Below, one piece after another: positions 9,085-18,722 of a stretch of DNA of 64,000 bases. Within the stretch, counting starts at the first letter, position 1. The number at the start of each line of letters is the position of its first letter. Position numbers and translations under genes: made by a program. The notes under the pieces are model-generated. The model ran no database searches. It worked only from the letters and a program-made list of their open reading frames with translations, and was not told the DNA's origin. Origin of the DNA: MWCO01 sp964488865 (GTDB lineage Bacteria; Myxococcota_A; Polyangia; Polyangiales; Polyangiaceae); contig CAZAWR010000014.1 in NCBI GenBank assembly GCA_964488865.1, forward strand, positions 62,001 to 126,000. The letters run 5' to 3'.

Positions 9085-12000
9085 CTACAACTGTGTCAGC
9101 GAGATGGTGAAGTTGCAGACGTTCCCGCTCCAGCCGTCCACCACCACGAAGTACGACCGGTTGGCCTGAGCCAAAAACTCTACCTCTTCGTCCTGCTTGT
9201 TGAGGCTCGCGCTCGCGCACGCCGACGGGTTGCAGGTCGTGCCGGTCAGGCAGGTCCCATCGCAGTTGTTGGCCGACAGAATGAACAGGTCACAGTCGGC
9301 GGAGAGGTTCGACACGAGCACCCTGTACGTCCCGGTCACCGTAGGCGTGAAGATCCAGGATCCCTCAGGCCCCGTACTGTTGAACGACGCGCAACTATAC
9401 TTGTTTACGCGGTTGGGCGTCGAGTTCGGCCCGCTCCCGTTCGTCCCGGCGAAGGACATGCCCGCCGCGATGGGCCGCGCAGGGAAGCATCCCCCCGCCG
9501 CGGAGCACTGCACGGAAAGCGCGTAGTTTTGTGCGGAAGGCCCATCCACCACGAGATAGTAGTCGCGACCGGCCTGCGTCGTGAACCCCAGAGCCTCCGG
9601 GCGCGTGTCCGTGTACTGGTTGCCGTACGTGAGGCACGTTGTCGATGCCGTGCACTGTCCTCCCGTCGGCGTGTCCACCAGGAAGACACCGAGATTCCCG
9701 CCGAGCCCATAGGCCTCCACGAACACGTCCTGATCCGCCGGCGCCGTGAGCTTGTAGGCGTATTCCGGCCCCGCGAAGTCCCCCGCCACACAGCTGTAAG
9801 CCGGAGGCGCGATCCGCTGCGTGGACCCCGCAGCCCCACTGTTCTGTCCCGTCAGGTACGCGTCGCACCCCACCGTCGCCGCGTTCGTGCACACGCCCAA
9901 GCACGTCGAATCAGCAACGCAATCCGAATCGAAACAGTCCATCTTCCCGTCCAGATCGTCGTCCTCCCCGTTGCCGCAGATCTCCACGTCGGGCACGCAA
10001 ACATTGCCCGCCTTGTGGTAGCCAGAATCGCACGTCGCGACACCACATACGCCGAGGGAACATCCCGCGGTCCCGTGGTCCACCGCCGGGCAGACGTTGC
10101 CGCATGCGCCACAGTGGCTCACGTCGCCGTTCGTGTTGGTCTCGCATCCGTCGGCCACGTCGCCATCGCAGTTCCCGTAGCCGGCATTGCAGGCGATGGC
10201 GCACTGGCCCCCGCTGCAAGAGGCCGCCCCGTTCGCCGAACCACAAGTGAATCCGCACGAGCCGCAGTTGAGCGCATCCGTGCCCGTGTTCGTCTCGCAC
10301 CCGTTCACCTGGCTCGTGTCGCAGTTGGACCAACCCGTGTCGCACGTACCGATGGCGCAAGCACTGTTCGAACACGCAGCCGTGGCGTGAGGCACGCTGC
10401 ACGCCAGGTTGCAGGTACCGCAGTGCAGCGCATCCGTCGCGAAGTTCACCTCGCACCCGTTGAACGCCAGCCCGTCACAGTTGCCCCATCCCGCGTCGCA
10501 CGACGTCACCACACACGCGCCCGTCGCACACGACTCTTCCGCGTGCGGGAGAACGCACGGGACCCCGCAGACCCCGCAATTCGCAAGCGTCGCCAAGCTG
10601 GTCTCGCACCCGTCCAGCGCCACGCCGTTGCAGTCCCCGCGGTTCGCATCACACGACGCGATCGCACAAGCCGCGTTCGCACACGCGGGAACCCCGAACG
10701 GCGCCGTACACACCACGTTGCACCCACCACAGTTGCCCACGTCGTCGAGGATCGTGATCTCGCACCCATTGCCAGGGTCCCCGTCGCAGTCCGCCGTGCC
10801 CGAAGTCACGCACGAGGAGCAACCGCACACGCCAGCCGAACACTTCGGGGGGCAACTGTTGGAGGGGCACTCCACACCGCACCCGCCGCAATGGTTCACG
10901 TTCGTGTCCGTGTTCACCTCGCACCCGTTGGCCACAACCCCGTCACAGTCGTCGTAGCCCTCACCGCACAACGCAATCACGCAGCTCCCTGCGTTGCACG
11001 TGCCGATTCCGTTGGGCGGTACACACGCGTTTCCACAGCCTCCACAGTTCGCAAGCGTGTTCAGCAGCGTCTCGCAACCGTCCGCGTACGCGCCGTTGCA
11101 GTCGCCCCAGCCGTTACTGCACTCCTGCACCTGACAATTCGCGTTCGCGCACATCGGAACGCCGTGCGCTACCGAGCACGCCACCCCGCAGCCACCACAG
11201 TTCGCTGGGTCCGCCGTCACCTGGGTCTCGCAGCCCGTGGATGCAAGGGAGTCGCAGTTGCCCCAGCCCGTCGAACACACTCCCAGCTGGCACGTTCCCA
11301 AGTCGCACACCGCAGAGGCATTCGCATAGCCACAAGCAATGTTGCAGCCCCCGCAATGGCTCGTGTTCGTCGCGACGTTCACCTCGCAGCCGTTGGCGTT
11401 CACCGCATCGCAGTTCGCATAGGGCGCGTTGCACGACGCCACCGTACAAACGCCAGCGGTGCATGCGGGGTTCGCGTTGAGCAGCGAACAAACCACCCCG
11501 CAGCCTCCGCAGTTGTTCACGTTGGTCCCCGTCGCGGTTTCACACCCATCCGAAACGTTCGCGTTGCAGTCCGCATAGCCTCCATTGCAGGCGCCGATCA
11601 CGCACGACGAGGCGGTACACTGCGTGGTTGCCTGCGGAAGCGCAGCACACACGTTGCCGCAGTTGCCGCAGTTCTTGCCGTCGGATATCGTGTCCGTCTC
11701 GCACCCGGTGTCCAGGTTCGTGTCGCAATCCGCGTAGCCCGACTCGCAGGCCACGAAGTTGCAAGCCCCAGCCACGCACTGCGCAATGCCGTTGGCAAAC
11801 GAGCAGACGGCACCACACCCACCGCAGTGAGGCAAGGCCGTTGCCGTGTTGGCCTCGCAACCGTTGGCGTACGTCCCGTCACAGTCGCCCCACGTGCCTT
11901 CACAGCTCTTCAGGACGCACGCGCCCCCATAACACCCGACCGCTGCGTGCGCGGCCGCAGCACACACGTTCTGACAGGTGCCACAGTTCTGCGGATCCTC

Positions 12001-12726
12001 GGCCGTGTCGAGACACACGCCACTGCAGCAGGACCTCCCGTCAGGACACCCATGCACGTCGGTGCACCCCAGCTCGCACACATCGGACTCGCAAACCGTC
12101 CCGAGCGGGCAGTCCTCGTCGACAGAACAACCCACGCACTGGTGCGTCACGAGATCGCACGTCACCGTCCCGGAAGACCCATCGCCCACGCTCCCGTCCT
12201 CGCCTGCGTCAGGGTCCTCCTTGCCCGCATCCCCCGCCACGCAATCTTGATCCGACTTGCACCCGATCTCACACCGCAACGTCTCCGACGAACAGAATTC
12301 CCCCGCGGGACATTGGTCGTTCGACGTGTCGCATGCACCACATCGGCCCGAAACCTCGTCGCAAACCGGGCCTGCCGGGTCGTTCGAACAATCGTCGTCC
12401 GACTGGCACAGCGAAGCGTCCGCCACGTCCGCCTCAGCGTCCCCGTCACCCCCGTCTTCCGCGTCGACGCCAACGTCCTGCACGTCGGGTCCCCCATCTT
12501 CGGCATCGGAACCCCCATCGAACACGTCCCCGTCGGCCGCGTCTTCGGGCTCCGTGACGTCAGGCTCCACAAGAGCGTCCCCGTCCCCTCCTCCCTGGTC
12601 CCCGCTCGCGTCCTGCGTTCGGTCCTTGTCGAACCCGCTGTAGTCCGGATAGCCACAGGCCACGACGGAGCTGAGCACCAGCACGGGTCCGTGGAGCTTG
12701 ATTCGTTCCCACACAATAATACCCAC
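9085..12726 (-). CDS. Large lipoprotein with twelve tandem cysteine-rich repeats and two C-terminal beta domains
   Basis: 1213 aa. GTG start at 12726 (an in-frame GTG at 12714 is equally possible); lipobox SSVVAC near residue 24. Then an Asp/Gly/Glu-rich acidic linker (to about residue 105), Cys-rich modules with paired x-C-x-x-D-x-D-C motifs, and twelve repeats of about 51 residues with the pattern G-[YW]-x-[DN]-C-[DN]…GC-E…N/H-C-G-x-C-x…C…C…C. The C-terminal about 240 residues hold two domains resembling bacterial pre-peptidase C-terminal (PPC) domains (RDYYLVVDGPSAQNYALSV, RSYFVVVDGWSGNVCNF). Probably a disulfide-rich outer-surface stalk. It lies alone, 50 bp before the kinase start region on the same strand. 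Ligand unknown. Confidence 0.88.
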   Translation of the reverse strand: MGIIVWERIKLHGPVLVLSSVVACGYPDYSGFDKDRTQDASGDQGGGDGDALVEPDVTEPEDAADGDVFDGGSDAEDGGPDVQDVGVDAEDGGDGDAEADVADASLCQSDDDCSNDPAGPVCDEVSGRCGACDTSNDQCPAGEFCSSETLRCEIGCKSDQDCVAGDAGKEDPDAGEDGSVGDGSSGTVTCDLVTHQCVGCSVDEDCPLGTVCESDVCELGCTDVHGCPDGRSCCSGVCLDTAEDPQNCGTCQNVCAAAAHAAVGCYGGACVLKSCEGTWGDCDGTYANGCEANTATALPHCGGCGAVCSFANGIAQCVAGACNFVACESGYADCDTNLDTGCETDTISDGKNCGNCGNVCAALPQATTQCTASSCVIGACNGGYADCNANVSDGCETATGTNVNNCGGCGVVCSLLNANPACTAGVCTVASCNAPYANCDAVNANGCEVNVATNTSHCGGCNIACGYANASAVCDLGTCQLGVCSTGWGNCDSLASTGCETQVTADPANCGGCGVACSVAHGVPMCANANCQVQECSNGWGDCNGAYADGCETLLNTLANCGGCGNACVPPNGIGTCNAGSCVIALCGEGYDDCDGVVANGCEVNTDTNVNHCGGCGVECPSNSCPPKCSAGVCGCSSCVTSGTADCDGDPGNGCEITILDDVGNCGGCNVVCTAPFGVPACANAACAIASCDANRGDCNGVALDGCETSLATLANCGVCGVPCVLPHAEESCATGACVVTSCDAGWGNCDGLAFNGCEVNFATDALHCGTCNLACSVPHATAACSNSACAIGTCDTGWSNCDTSQVNGCETNTGTDALNCGSCGFTCGSANGAASCSGGQCAIACNAGYGNCDGDVADGCETNTNGDVSHCGACGNVCPAVDHGTAGCSLGVCGVATCDSGYHKAGNVCVPDVEICGNGEDDDLDGKMDCFDSDCVADSTCLGVCTNAATVGCDAYLTGQNSGAAGSTQRIAPPAYSCVAGDFAGPEYAYKLTAPADQDVFVEAYGLGGNLGVFLVDTPTGGQCTASTTCLTYGNQYTDTRPEALGFTTQAGRDYYLVVDGPSAQNYALSVQCSAAGGCFPARPIAAGMSFAGTNGSGPNSTPNRVNKYSCASFNSTGPEGSWIFTPTVTGTYRVLVSNLSADCDLFILSANNCDGTCLTGTTCNPSACASASLNKQDEEVEFLAQANRSYFVVVDGWSGNVCNFTISLTQL

Positions 12727-12857
12727 GTTGGCAAGGATACCCTCTTGAAGGCGACGGGGAAAGCCATTCGATGACGGACGGCACAGCCCACCACGCTCCG
12801 GACGTGTTCGCTCACCGGGAGACCCGGACCGCGCCGGCCGATTCTAGGGGCGTTCCC

Positions 12858-13862
12858 TCAAGGCTTGCGCTCGTAGAGCCTGGCGATCTGCGCAGGGGTC
12901 ATGCTGGGCACGTCCAGGGCTTGCGTCGACCAGTAGGTGTTTCGCCTGACGATGAGCTGGGTGAGGTGATCTTCCTGGTCACGCGCGAACAGCTCCAGAG
13001 CAGGCGCAACCTCGGCGCTCGCCACGCTCGCGAGCACCCGGTAGTAGCGCGCACCGCGGGTCTGGGCGAAGAGCGCAAGTTCGAGGGCGGCCGCCAGGGT
13101 GATGGTTCGCGGCATCTCCAGCGACACCGGAAGCTTGATGGTCCTGGCGTGCGGCTCGGCCTCCGCTGGAAGCGTCCAGCTCGACTTGTCCAACACGATG
13201 ACCTCGAGTTCCTCGGCGTGCTCCTCCTCCTCGAGGGCGAGCTGTTCGAGGAAGATTCGAGTCGCACGATCCTTGGCGCGGATCCCCAGGTCGGTGTGAA
13301 ACCGCGCCGCCGCGAGCTCCGCGGAAATCCCGTTCCGAATGGCCTGCGGGAGATCGGACCTCGCGACGTCCCGGAAGTACCAGCTTTGCTCGCGCGGCTG
13401 CTTCCTCAGCTCGAGCAACTGGGCCACGTGCGCTTCCTGCTGCTCAGCCAGCTCGTGGAGAAGACCACGTACAGGCTCCGGAGCCCCCTCCGCCAGGGCA
13501 CCGTAGAGCAACGCGGCGTGACAGGCGGTATCAAAAGCCACGTCAATCGCCTGGGCGTACGAAATGCCCTCGACGAAGCGCCACCCCGGGGTCGTGCTCG
13601 CGGCATCGACAAAGCGGTCCGCGTACGGCGGAAGAGCACGGTCCGAGGTCTCCAGCGCGAGCATCTCGATCGCTTCCGCATGGGCCTTTTCGCGAGACAC
13701 AAGCCCCTCCAAAAACGCCGCTGCTTCGGGGTCCCGTGTGCTCTCCGCGAGGAGACCGTAGAACCCCGCCGCGACCCGCGCGGCCTCGATCATGTTGCGG
13801 AGGGTTTGCCCCAAGTCCGGTGTGCCCACGCCGACTCTCCTTGCAAAGCCAACCGCGACCAT
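12858..13862 (-). CDS. Double ferritin-like (rubrerythrin-type) di-iron protein
   Basis: 334 aa, almost entirely helical, made of four helix-pair repeats that would form two four-helix bundles. Each repeat has a first helix with Glu and a Tyr/His (Glu26…Tyr35; Asp111…Tyr120; Glu182…His189; Glu261…Tyr273) and a second helix with an acidic-x-x-His-like motif (Glu58-x-x-His61; Glu140/Glu143…His145; Glu212-x-x-His215; Asp295/Glu297…His299). This is the carboxylate/His pattern of ferritin-like di-iron sites. No signal peptide is seen. It could serve in iron handling or peroxide defence. ATG start at 13862; the DUF3160 gene upstream on the same strand ends 78 bp before it. Confidence 0.75.
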   Translation of the reverse strand: MVAVGFARRVGVGTPDLGQTLRNMIEAARVAAGFYGLLAESTRDPEAAAFLEGLVSREKAHAEAIEMLALETSDRALPPYADRFVDAASTTPGWRFVEGISYAQAIDVAFDTACHAALLYGALAEGAPEPVRGLLHELAEQQEAHVAQLLELRKQPREQSWYFRDVARSDLPQAIRNGISAELAAARFHTDLGIRAKDRATRIFLEQLALEEEEHAEELEVIVLDKSSWTLPAEAEPHARTIKLPVSLEMPRTITLAAALELALFAQTRGARYYRVLASVASAEVAPALELFARDQEDHLTQLIVRRNTYWSTQALDVPSMTPAQIARLYERKP

Positions 13863-13940
13863 GACTTGTCACCACCCGCATGTCAACGAGCCGTCTTCAA
13901 TCCCCACGCGAACTGGCCGCGAACCACTGGTCCCTTCTTG

Positions 13941-16670
13941 TCAGTCCCAGCGGTCGGCTCCCCCATCCGGCACGTCGTCCGCCGGCACCGCCCCCCCGAT
14001 GCGGAACGCAACGACGCCCCGAGGGCGTCGGCCACCGAGCCCTGCCAAGGACGTTCCCCCAAACACGCTCGGGCTCGTGACATGGTCCCATCGTCCCGTG
14101 CCCATCCCCGCACCGGCGAGATCGCGGATTCGGACATGGACACCTTCCGCCCCGAACTTGGCACCCGCCATCTCCGAGGAAAGCGCGAAGCCGTGCACCT
14201 CCCAGGCGTCCCCCACCCTCAACTCGAGCGCCGCCGTGATCGGATCACTGTGGTGGTCCAGCAGTGTCACCTCGACTCCGCCTACCGGAACGTCGCTCCG
14301 CAACGCCACGCGCCACTCCCAGCTGCCGTCCTTCCCGCATCGCACGAAACGCCCCTCCAGTCCCAGGGCCGGCTCTGGTCGCGCGGACACCGCGAACGTA
14401 CGCCACGCCGCCGTCTTGCCCACAAGAGCGCCTGCTTCGTCGTCAGACACCCGCGGCCCAATCGGCGCCCGCGCCTCGTATCCCTTCGCGACCGGACCCA
14501 CCATCGCGCGCGGCTCTCCTCCCACGTCGACGAGAAACACGGCGAGACGAGGGCCATCCGCACCGACGTACAGCACCTCGCCGGCGTTCGTCAGCGTGAA
14601 GACATCCGCAACGAACGCCGCGCTTGCCGTCGCGCCGTGCTCCCGGTCCTCGAACATGTCGAAGTACCATCCCGTCCACTTCGGAGGCTGGCCGGAGTCT
14701 TCATACCCCCCAGCCGGGACCTTCTCCGCCACCATCGCAAGCCATCGCCTCTGGGGTTCGGTCAGCGGCTTCCCCTCGGATTCTGCACCCGCGATCGCCC
14801 GGAGCATCGTCAACGCCCGCTCCAGCCCCCGCCACCCCGCCACCTGCGAGCGCATGGACCGAACGTGCGCCAGCAGCGAGTCGAACGTGGCCGGCGCGGG
14901 CTCGACGAAGGCATCTGGGATCTCGCAGCCGTAAGAGTCGTAGCCCTGGGCTGCCAGCAGCACGTATGCGTGCCGGATTTGGCCGTAGCCCACAATGGCG
15001 GAGTTCATCCGGAGGTCCGCGAACGCGTCACGCTTCATGAACGACGGTGTCACGCCTTCGGGCTCGACGCCCAGAGACAGGACAGCACGCAGCCACGACG
15101 CATAGATGTCATTGCCCCGCCGGGCCTCAAGGTCCAGCGTGGCGCGGGCTCGGGCGAGAGCGGGCTGCAAGACCGGGAATCGCTGCACCTCGTCGGCAAG
15201 GTAGGTCTCTGCCCTATCGTGGCCGAGAATGTAAGCCACGTCCGCGGCACCCGTGTGGTATCGCTCCGGAACCGCGTCGTGGACGAGCGCCGAGAGGGCC
15301 GCGATGTCGGGGACGATGCGGGGACCGAACAGCGTGGCAATCGCGGGTAGCTCCGTCGTCCCTTGCGGCATGAAATGGGTGCGTGCCGTACGTCGATATC
15401 GATCGCCGATACTGCTCTTGAGCTTGGCGAAGCCATCCTCTTCCTTGGGCGAAATCCGGTGGACGCGCATCAAACGCGCAAGCTCCGCGGGAGCGACGTC
15501 CTCGCGGCGTCCGGCGAACGCTGAATACACTTGCTCGAACAAGCCAAGCTCGACGCTGGCCCCGGAGCGCTGCACCAGGTCTGCAAGGGCGAGCGCGGCG
15601 CGCGCTTCCCGCGGTGTCTCCGACGGGTCGGGGGCCACCCCAGGATGCGAGCTCCTGCAGGAGCGCGACACCAGGTTCAGCTCGACCCGGGACAGCCACA
15701 TCACCGACCGGAAGTATGCCTCGAGCGAAACCTTGCCGGGGGCGTATCCCGCGTAGTGTCCCCGCGGTTGAAGCTGGGAAAAGTCCACCATCCGGACCCG
15801 CCCGAACAGTGACACAGGGCGCAGGGCCCCTTCGACGCTGAGAGAAACCAACTCCGACACCTTCTCCTCATTCCCAAACCAGGAGCCCGACAGCTCCGCC
15901 TGGTCTCGTGGCTCCACCGCAAGGGTGTGCGCCACCCCCAGAAGCACGTCGAGATCGTCCAGCGTCTCGGGACGGTAGAGCCCTCCCGACCGCGACAACG
16001 CCGCACGAAGCTTCCTCAGCATCGAGGAGAGAGCCGGGACGAGCTTCTCGCGCTCCACCCGCTCCAAGGCGAGCTCCGTACCGCGAAACACCGCGTGCAA
16101 GATGGGATCGATTCCCACGTACAGGGGAAGCTGCTGCTGGAAGATGTCGTGAAAGGCACTCGCGTAGTCCGCGTAGGACAGACGGTCGAGGACCACGAAG
16201 CCGTTCGCGCGTAGACGTTCGTGCTCCGTGCTCGTCAGGTGCAGGTGGGCATCGACGCGATCGAGATACCGGGGCCGTGCAACCCCGTCCCAAGGATCGC
16301 AAGGCATCGGAGCCGCGACCGCGCTCCGACTCTCCTGCTCCGCCCGGGAGAGGTTCTCGTTCGCAACGAAACAAGCGTCATTCGCGTCAGGAGGGGCTTC
16401 GGTCGTGTCGCAGAAAGGATCGTCCCAACGGCAGCTCGAGTCCAGGGGCGCGTAGGGGGCAATCCCGTCGAGCGCCCGGGCGACCTGCTTCGGGAGAGCG
16501 GAACAGATGTCATTGTCGCTAGGGGGGTTGGGCCTTCCCCGGACAGCCACGGACGCCGTGGGCGAAGGGCCCGCCGCGACGGGCTTCGCCACGGGTCGTT
16601 CGGGTCCTGTTCGTGCAGGAGGGGCGCACGCCGCCAGGACGAGGCACATCACGGCAACACTTCGTCGCAT
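13941..16670 (-). CDS. DUF3160 family lipoprotein
   Basis: 909 aa. Signal sequence with lipobox LVLAAC (Cys15) followed by a Pro/Ala-rich linker. From about residue 150 the sequence matches the DUF3160 pattern: LTSTEHERLRANGFVVLDR, then YASAFHDIFQQQLPLYVG and IDPILHAVFRGTEL (helical, long). These proteins are secreted or surface-anchored in myxobacteria and some other phyla; their function is unknown. Four Cys before residue 140 may form disulfides. It precedes the double ferritin-like gene with a 78-bp gap, so co-transcription is possible. Confidence 0.85.
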   Translation of the reverse strand: MRRSVAVMCLVLAACAPPARTGPERPVAKPVAAGPSPTASVAVRGRPNPPSDNDICSALPKQVARALDGIAPYAPLDSSCRWDDPFCDTTEAPPDANDACFVANENLSRAEQESRSAVAAPMPCDPWDGVARPRYLDRVDAHLHLTSTEHERLRANGFVVLDRLSYADYASAFHDIFQQQLPLYVGIDPILHAVFRGTELALERVEREKLVPALSSMLRKLRAALSRSGGLYRPETLDDLDVLLGVAHTLAVEPRDQAELSGSWFGNEEKVSELVSLSVEGALRPVSLFGRVRMVDFSQLQPRGHYAGYAPGKVSLEAYFRSVMWLSRVELNLVSRSCRSSHPGVAPDPSETPREARAALALADLVQRSGASVELGLFEQVYSAFAGRREDVAPAELARLMRVHRISPKEEDGFAKLKSSIGDRYRRTARTHFMPQGTTELPAIATLFGPRIVPDIAALSALVHDAVPERYHTGAADVAYILGHDRAETYLADEVQRFPVLQPALARARATLDLEARRGNDIYASWLRAVLSLGVEPEGVTPSFMKRDAFADLRMNSAIVGYGQIRHAYVLLAAQGYDSYGCEIPDAFVEPAPATFDSLLAHVRSMRSQVAGWRGLERALTMLRAIAGAESEGKPLTEPQRRWLAMVAEKVPAGGYEDSGQPPKWTGWYFDMFEDREHGATASAAFVADVFTLTNAGEVLYVGADGPRLAVFLVDVGGEPRAMVGPVAKGYEARAPIGPRVSDDEAGALVGKTAAWRTFAVSARPEPALGLEGRFVRCGKDGSWEWRVALRSDVPVGGVEVTLLDHHSDPITAALELRVGDAWEVHGFALSSEMAGAKFGAEGVHVRIRDLAGAGMGTGRWDHVTSPSVFGGTSLAGLGGRRPRGVVAFRIGGAVPADDVPDGGADRWD

Positions 16671-16738
16671 GGTTCATCGAACTCCACGGGGTCTACTACC
16701 CCGTCATCGTTCGAGGACCACGGAACGTGACACACACC

Positions 16739-16849
16739 TCACGCGTTTTCGAAATTCGTTCCGAGTTGGTGGAGCCATCGGTTCGCCAAAAAGACTCCGA
16801 TGCCCACCACCATAACTGCTGCCAGGACGACGAAGAGGATTGGGTCCAC
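16739..16849 (-). CDS. Possible 36-aa single-span membrane peptide
   Basis: A GTG at 16849 opens 36 codons encoding one hydrophobic helix (DPILFVVLAAVMVVGIGVFL) followed by a short polar tail NRWLHQLGTNFENA. The composition is that of a bona fide small membrane protein and it lies between two minus-strand genes (52 bp after the stop of the beta-helix gene, 68 bp before the DUF3160 start). No convincing ribosome site is visible. It could also be chance. Confidence 0.35.
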   Translation of the reverse strand: MDPILFVVLAAVMVVGIGVFLANRWLHQLGTNFENA

Positions 16850-16901
16850 CGCCGGAGGGTAGCACGAGGAAGTGCTCCCAGCGTCGGCTTGCTTGCTCGC
16901 C

Positions 16902-18722
16902 TTAGCGTTCCACGGCGCCAAGGTCGGGGCTTCCACCCCGGACTCGCCCGAGAATGTCCTCGGGGGATGCGGAACCAGACTCTGCTTGATCGATGAGCGC
17001 ACTCGACGCCGCGGGGGTGCCGAAGGACTGGACGAGCGAAACGAATGCTTCACACACGTTCGCGCTGCCGTCCGCCAGCTTGCCAGTCTGGGGATTCCAC
17101 CGCGGCAGGGCGATGCTCGACGGGCTGGGCAGGCCTGGCTCCCCCGTGACCGCGTTCGCGTCGTTCTCTGGGTTGACGAGGTCGTTCGCCGAGTACGGCA
17201 ACGGATTCCCGGCGTTCCAGTACGCATTGTTGTGCAGCGTGAAGCTGCTGGTCTCGCCGAAAGGCGTAGTGGAGAAGCGGGTCATCGTCCCGGTCGGGTC
17301 CGACCACAGGTTGTTGAAGAACTGGATGTTCTGGTTCGGCTGGTTGGAGCCTTCGACGTTGAGCCGCATGGCGAAGGCGGAGGACGGCAGGTTTCCGGAG
17401 ATGGTGTTGTTTCTGAAAACGACGTCGGCCACGCCCTTGCAGCCAAAAGCGGCGCGCATGGTGTCGGCTCCGTCCCCCAGCATCAGGTTGTTTTCCACGA
17501 GCACGTTGCGCGCTTCGAAGTACGGGTGACCATCCTCCCCGAGAAGCAGGAAGGGCGTGCCGGAGCTTCCCTCGTAGTGGAGGAAGACGTTGCCCCGGAC
17601 CGTCACGCCGCTCGCGCCCACGAATCGGTCGTCGGTCCCGTTGGAGTCCTTGATGACCACGAAGGCCGAGGTGTCGTGGGGGTTCGCCCGCCCGCTCCCC
17701 GCGAAGTCGTTGAAGAAGATGTTGTGCTGGATCGTCACGTCTTCGACGCTGTTCACGTCCATGTGCTCGTCCGAGCCGAACTGGTTGTAGAACACGTTGT
17801 GCTCCACCAGCACCTTCGATGCGGCGTTGTTGATCTTGAGGATGTCATTGTTGTAGCTGTCGTGCAGGATGTTGTTCCGGAGGGTGATTCTGCTGCAACC
17901 GCCGTCACCGTTCACGTCCTGGATCTGGACGACGAGGGGGGCTGCTCCCGGGCCCGAGTGGGCGATGTCGAACCCCTCCACCGTGATCCCGACGCCGTAG
18001 AAGCAACGCAGCACGGTACCGTTGTTGCGCAGACGCGCCTGGTAGGGCAGCTCCGACCGGATCGTGATCCCGTTCGCGAACTTGCCGTCGATCTTCGTCA
18101 GGCCTGCGTACTCGCCGGGACGCACGAGGACGGTCGCCCCGTCGGACACCTGCCCCACCGCATAGCCGATGGTGGCCCACGGCGAGGCGGAGGAGCCGGT
18201 ACCGGCCGTATCACTGCCGTTGGAGGCCACGTAGTACACAGCCCCCTGAGGCGGTGAGGGCACGCAATTGTCCGAGGTGATGCCGCCGGTGCTTCCTGCG
18301 CTGCCTGTACCGCCAGTCCCGCCTGTGGACCCACCGGTCCCGCCTGTTTCCCCGGCACTCCCGCCGATGCCACCGGTGCCGCCATTGCCGCCTGTGCTCC
18401 CGCCTGTGCCGCCGGTACCGCCAGAGCTCCCGCCAGTGCCACCTGTGCTGCCGCCGGTACCGCCTGTGCTACCACCGGTGCCGCCTGTGCTGCCGCCGGT
18501 ACCGCCTGTGCTACCACCGGTGCCGCCCGATCCACCGACCTTCGGGGGCCGCAAGCGGCCCAGGATCGGCCTCTTGCTTACTGCCACAGTCGTTCGCATC
18601 CCTGGTGCGGTGATCTCGTCGGGGGATGGGTCGCTCGCGGAGGACTGGCCTTCATCCTCCGGGGACTCCGCGCCGCAAGCCAGCAGCAGGAAGGGAACAG
18701 CCAAAACGAGTCGATTGCGCAT
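16902..18722 (-). CDS. Parallel beta-helix lipoprotein with Gly/Thr-rich linker
   Basis: 606 aa from the ATG at 18722; lipobox FLLLAC (Cys16). A low-complexity linker of Gly-Gly-Ser/Thr units spans about residues 65-145. The mature domain starts with YYVASNGSDTAGTGSSASPW, the common start of right-handed beta-helix proteins, and contains repeated Asn-rich coils (ITLRNNILHDS, VLVEHNVFYNQF, VTIQHNIFFNDF, VTVRGNVFLHY, VLVENNLMLGD, VVFRNNTISGN). It ends SPDLGAVER, the usual terminus of this family. Such folds are polysaccharide lyases or adhesins; no catalytic residues could be identified. Probably displayed on the outer membrane by the long linker. Confidence 0.85.
   Translation of the reverse strand: MRNRLVLAVPFLLLACGAESPEDEGQSSASDPSPDEITAPGMRTTVAVSKRPILGRLRPPKVGGSGGTGGSTGGTGGSTGGTGGSTGGTGGSTGGTGGSSGGTGGTGGSTGGNGGTGGIGGSAGETGGTGGSTGGTGGTGSAGSTGGITSDNCVPSPPQGAVYYVASNGSDTAGTGSSASPWATIGYAVGQVSDGATVLVRPGEYAGLTKIDGKFANGITIRSELPYQARLRNNGTVLRCFYGVGITVEGFDIAHSGPGAAPLVVQIQDVNGDGGCSRITLRNNILHDSYNNDILKINNAASKVLVEHNVFYNQFGSDEHMDVNSVEDVTIQHNIFFNDFAGSGRANPHDTSAFVVIKDSNGTDDRFVGASGVTVRGNVFLHYEGSSGTPFLLLGEDGHPYFEARNVLVENNLMLGDGADTMRAAFGCKGVADVVFRNNTISGNLPSSAFAMRLNVEGSNQPNQNIQFFNNLWSDPTGTMTRFSTTPFGETSSFTLHNNAYWNAGNPLPYSANDLVNPENDANAVTGEPGLPSPSSIALPRWNPQTGKLADGSANVCEAFVSLVQSFGTPAASSALIDQAESGSASPEDILGRVRGGSPDLGAVER
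18439..18522. repeat. 42-bp tandem minisatellite inside the Gly-rich linker
   Basis: Two almost identical 42-bp units (18439-18480 and 18481-18522), each itself a double 21-bp unit, continue into more diverged copies up to about 18295. They encode Gly-Gly-Ser-Thr-type spacers of the beta-helix lipoprotein. The near identity suggests recent slippage, so linker length probably varies between strains. Confidence 0.8.

Noticed and set aside
9013..12774. A 1253-codon open frame on the plus strand, opposite the repeat lipoprotein
   Set aside because: It mirrors the codon periodicity of a GC-rich repeat gene and gives an Arg/His/Ala-rich protein without any domain; the minus-strand frame has lipobox and repeats.
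12771..15350. An 859-codon plus-strand open frame opposite the ferritin-like and DUF3160 genes
   Set aside because: Antisense shadow: crosses two real genes and has Arg/Pro/His-rich composition.
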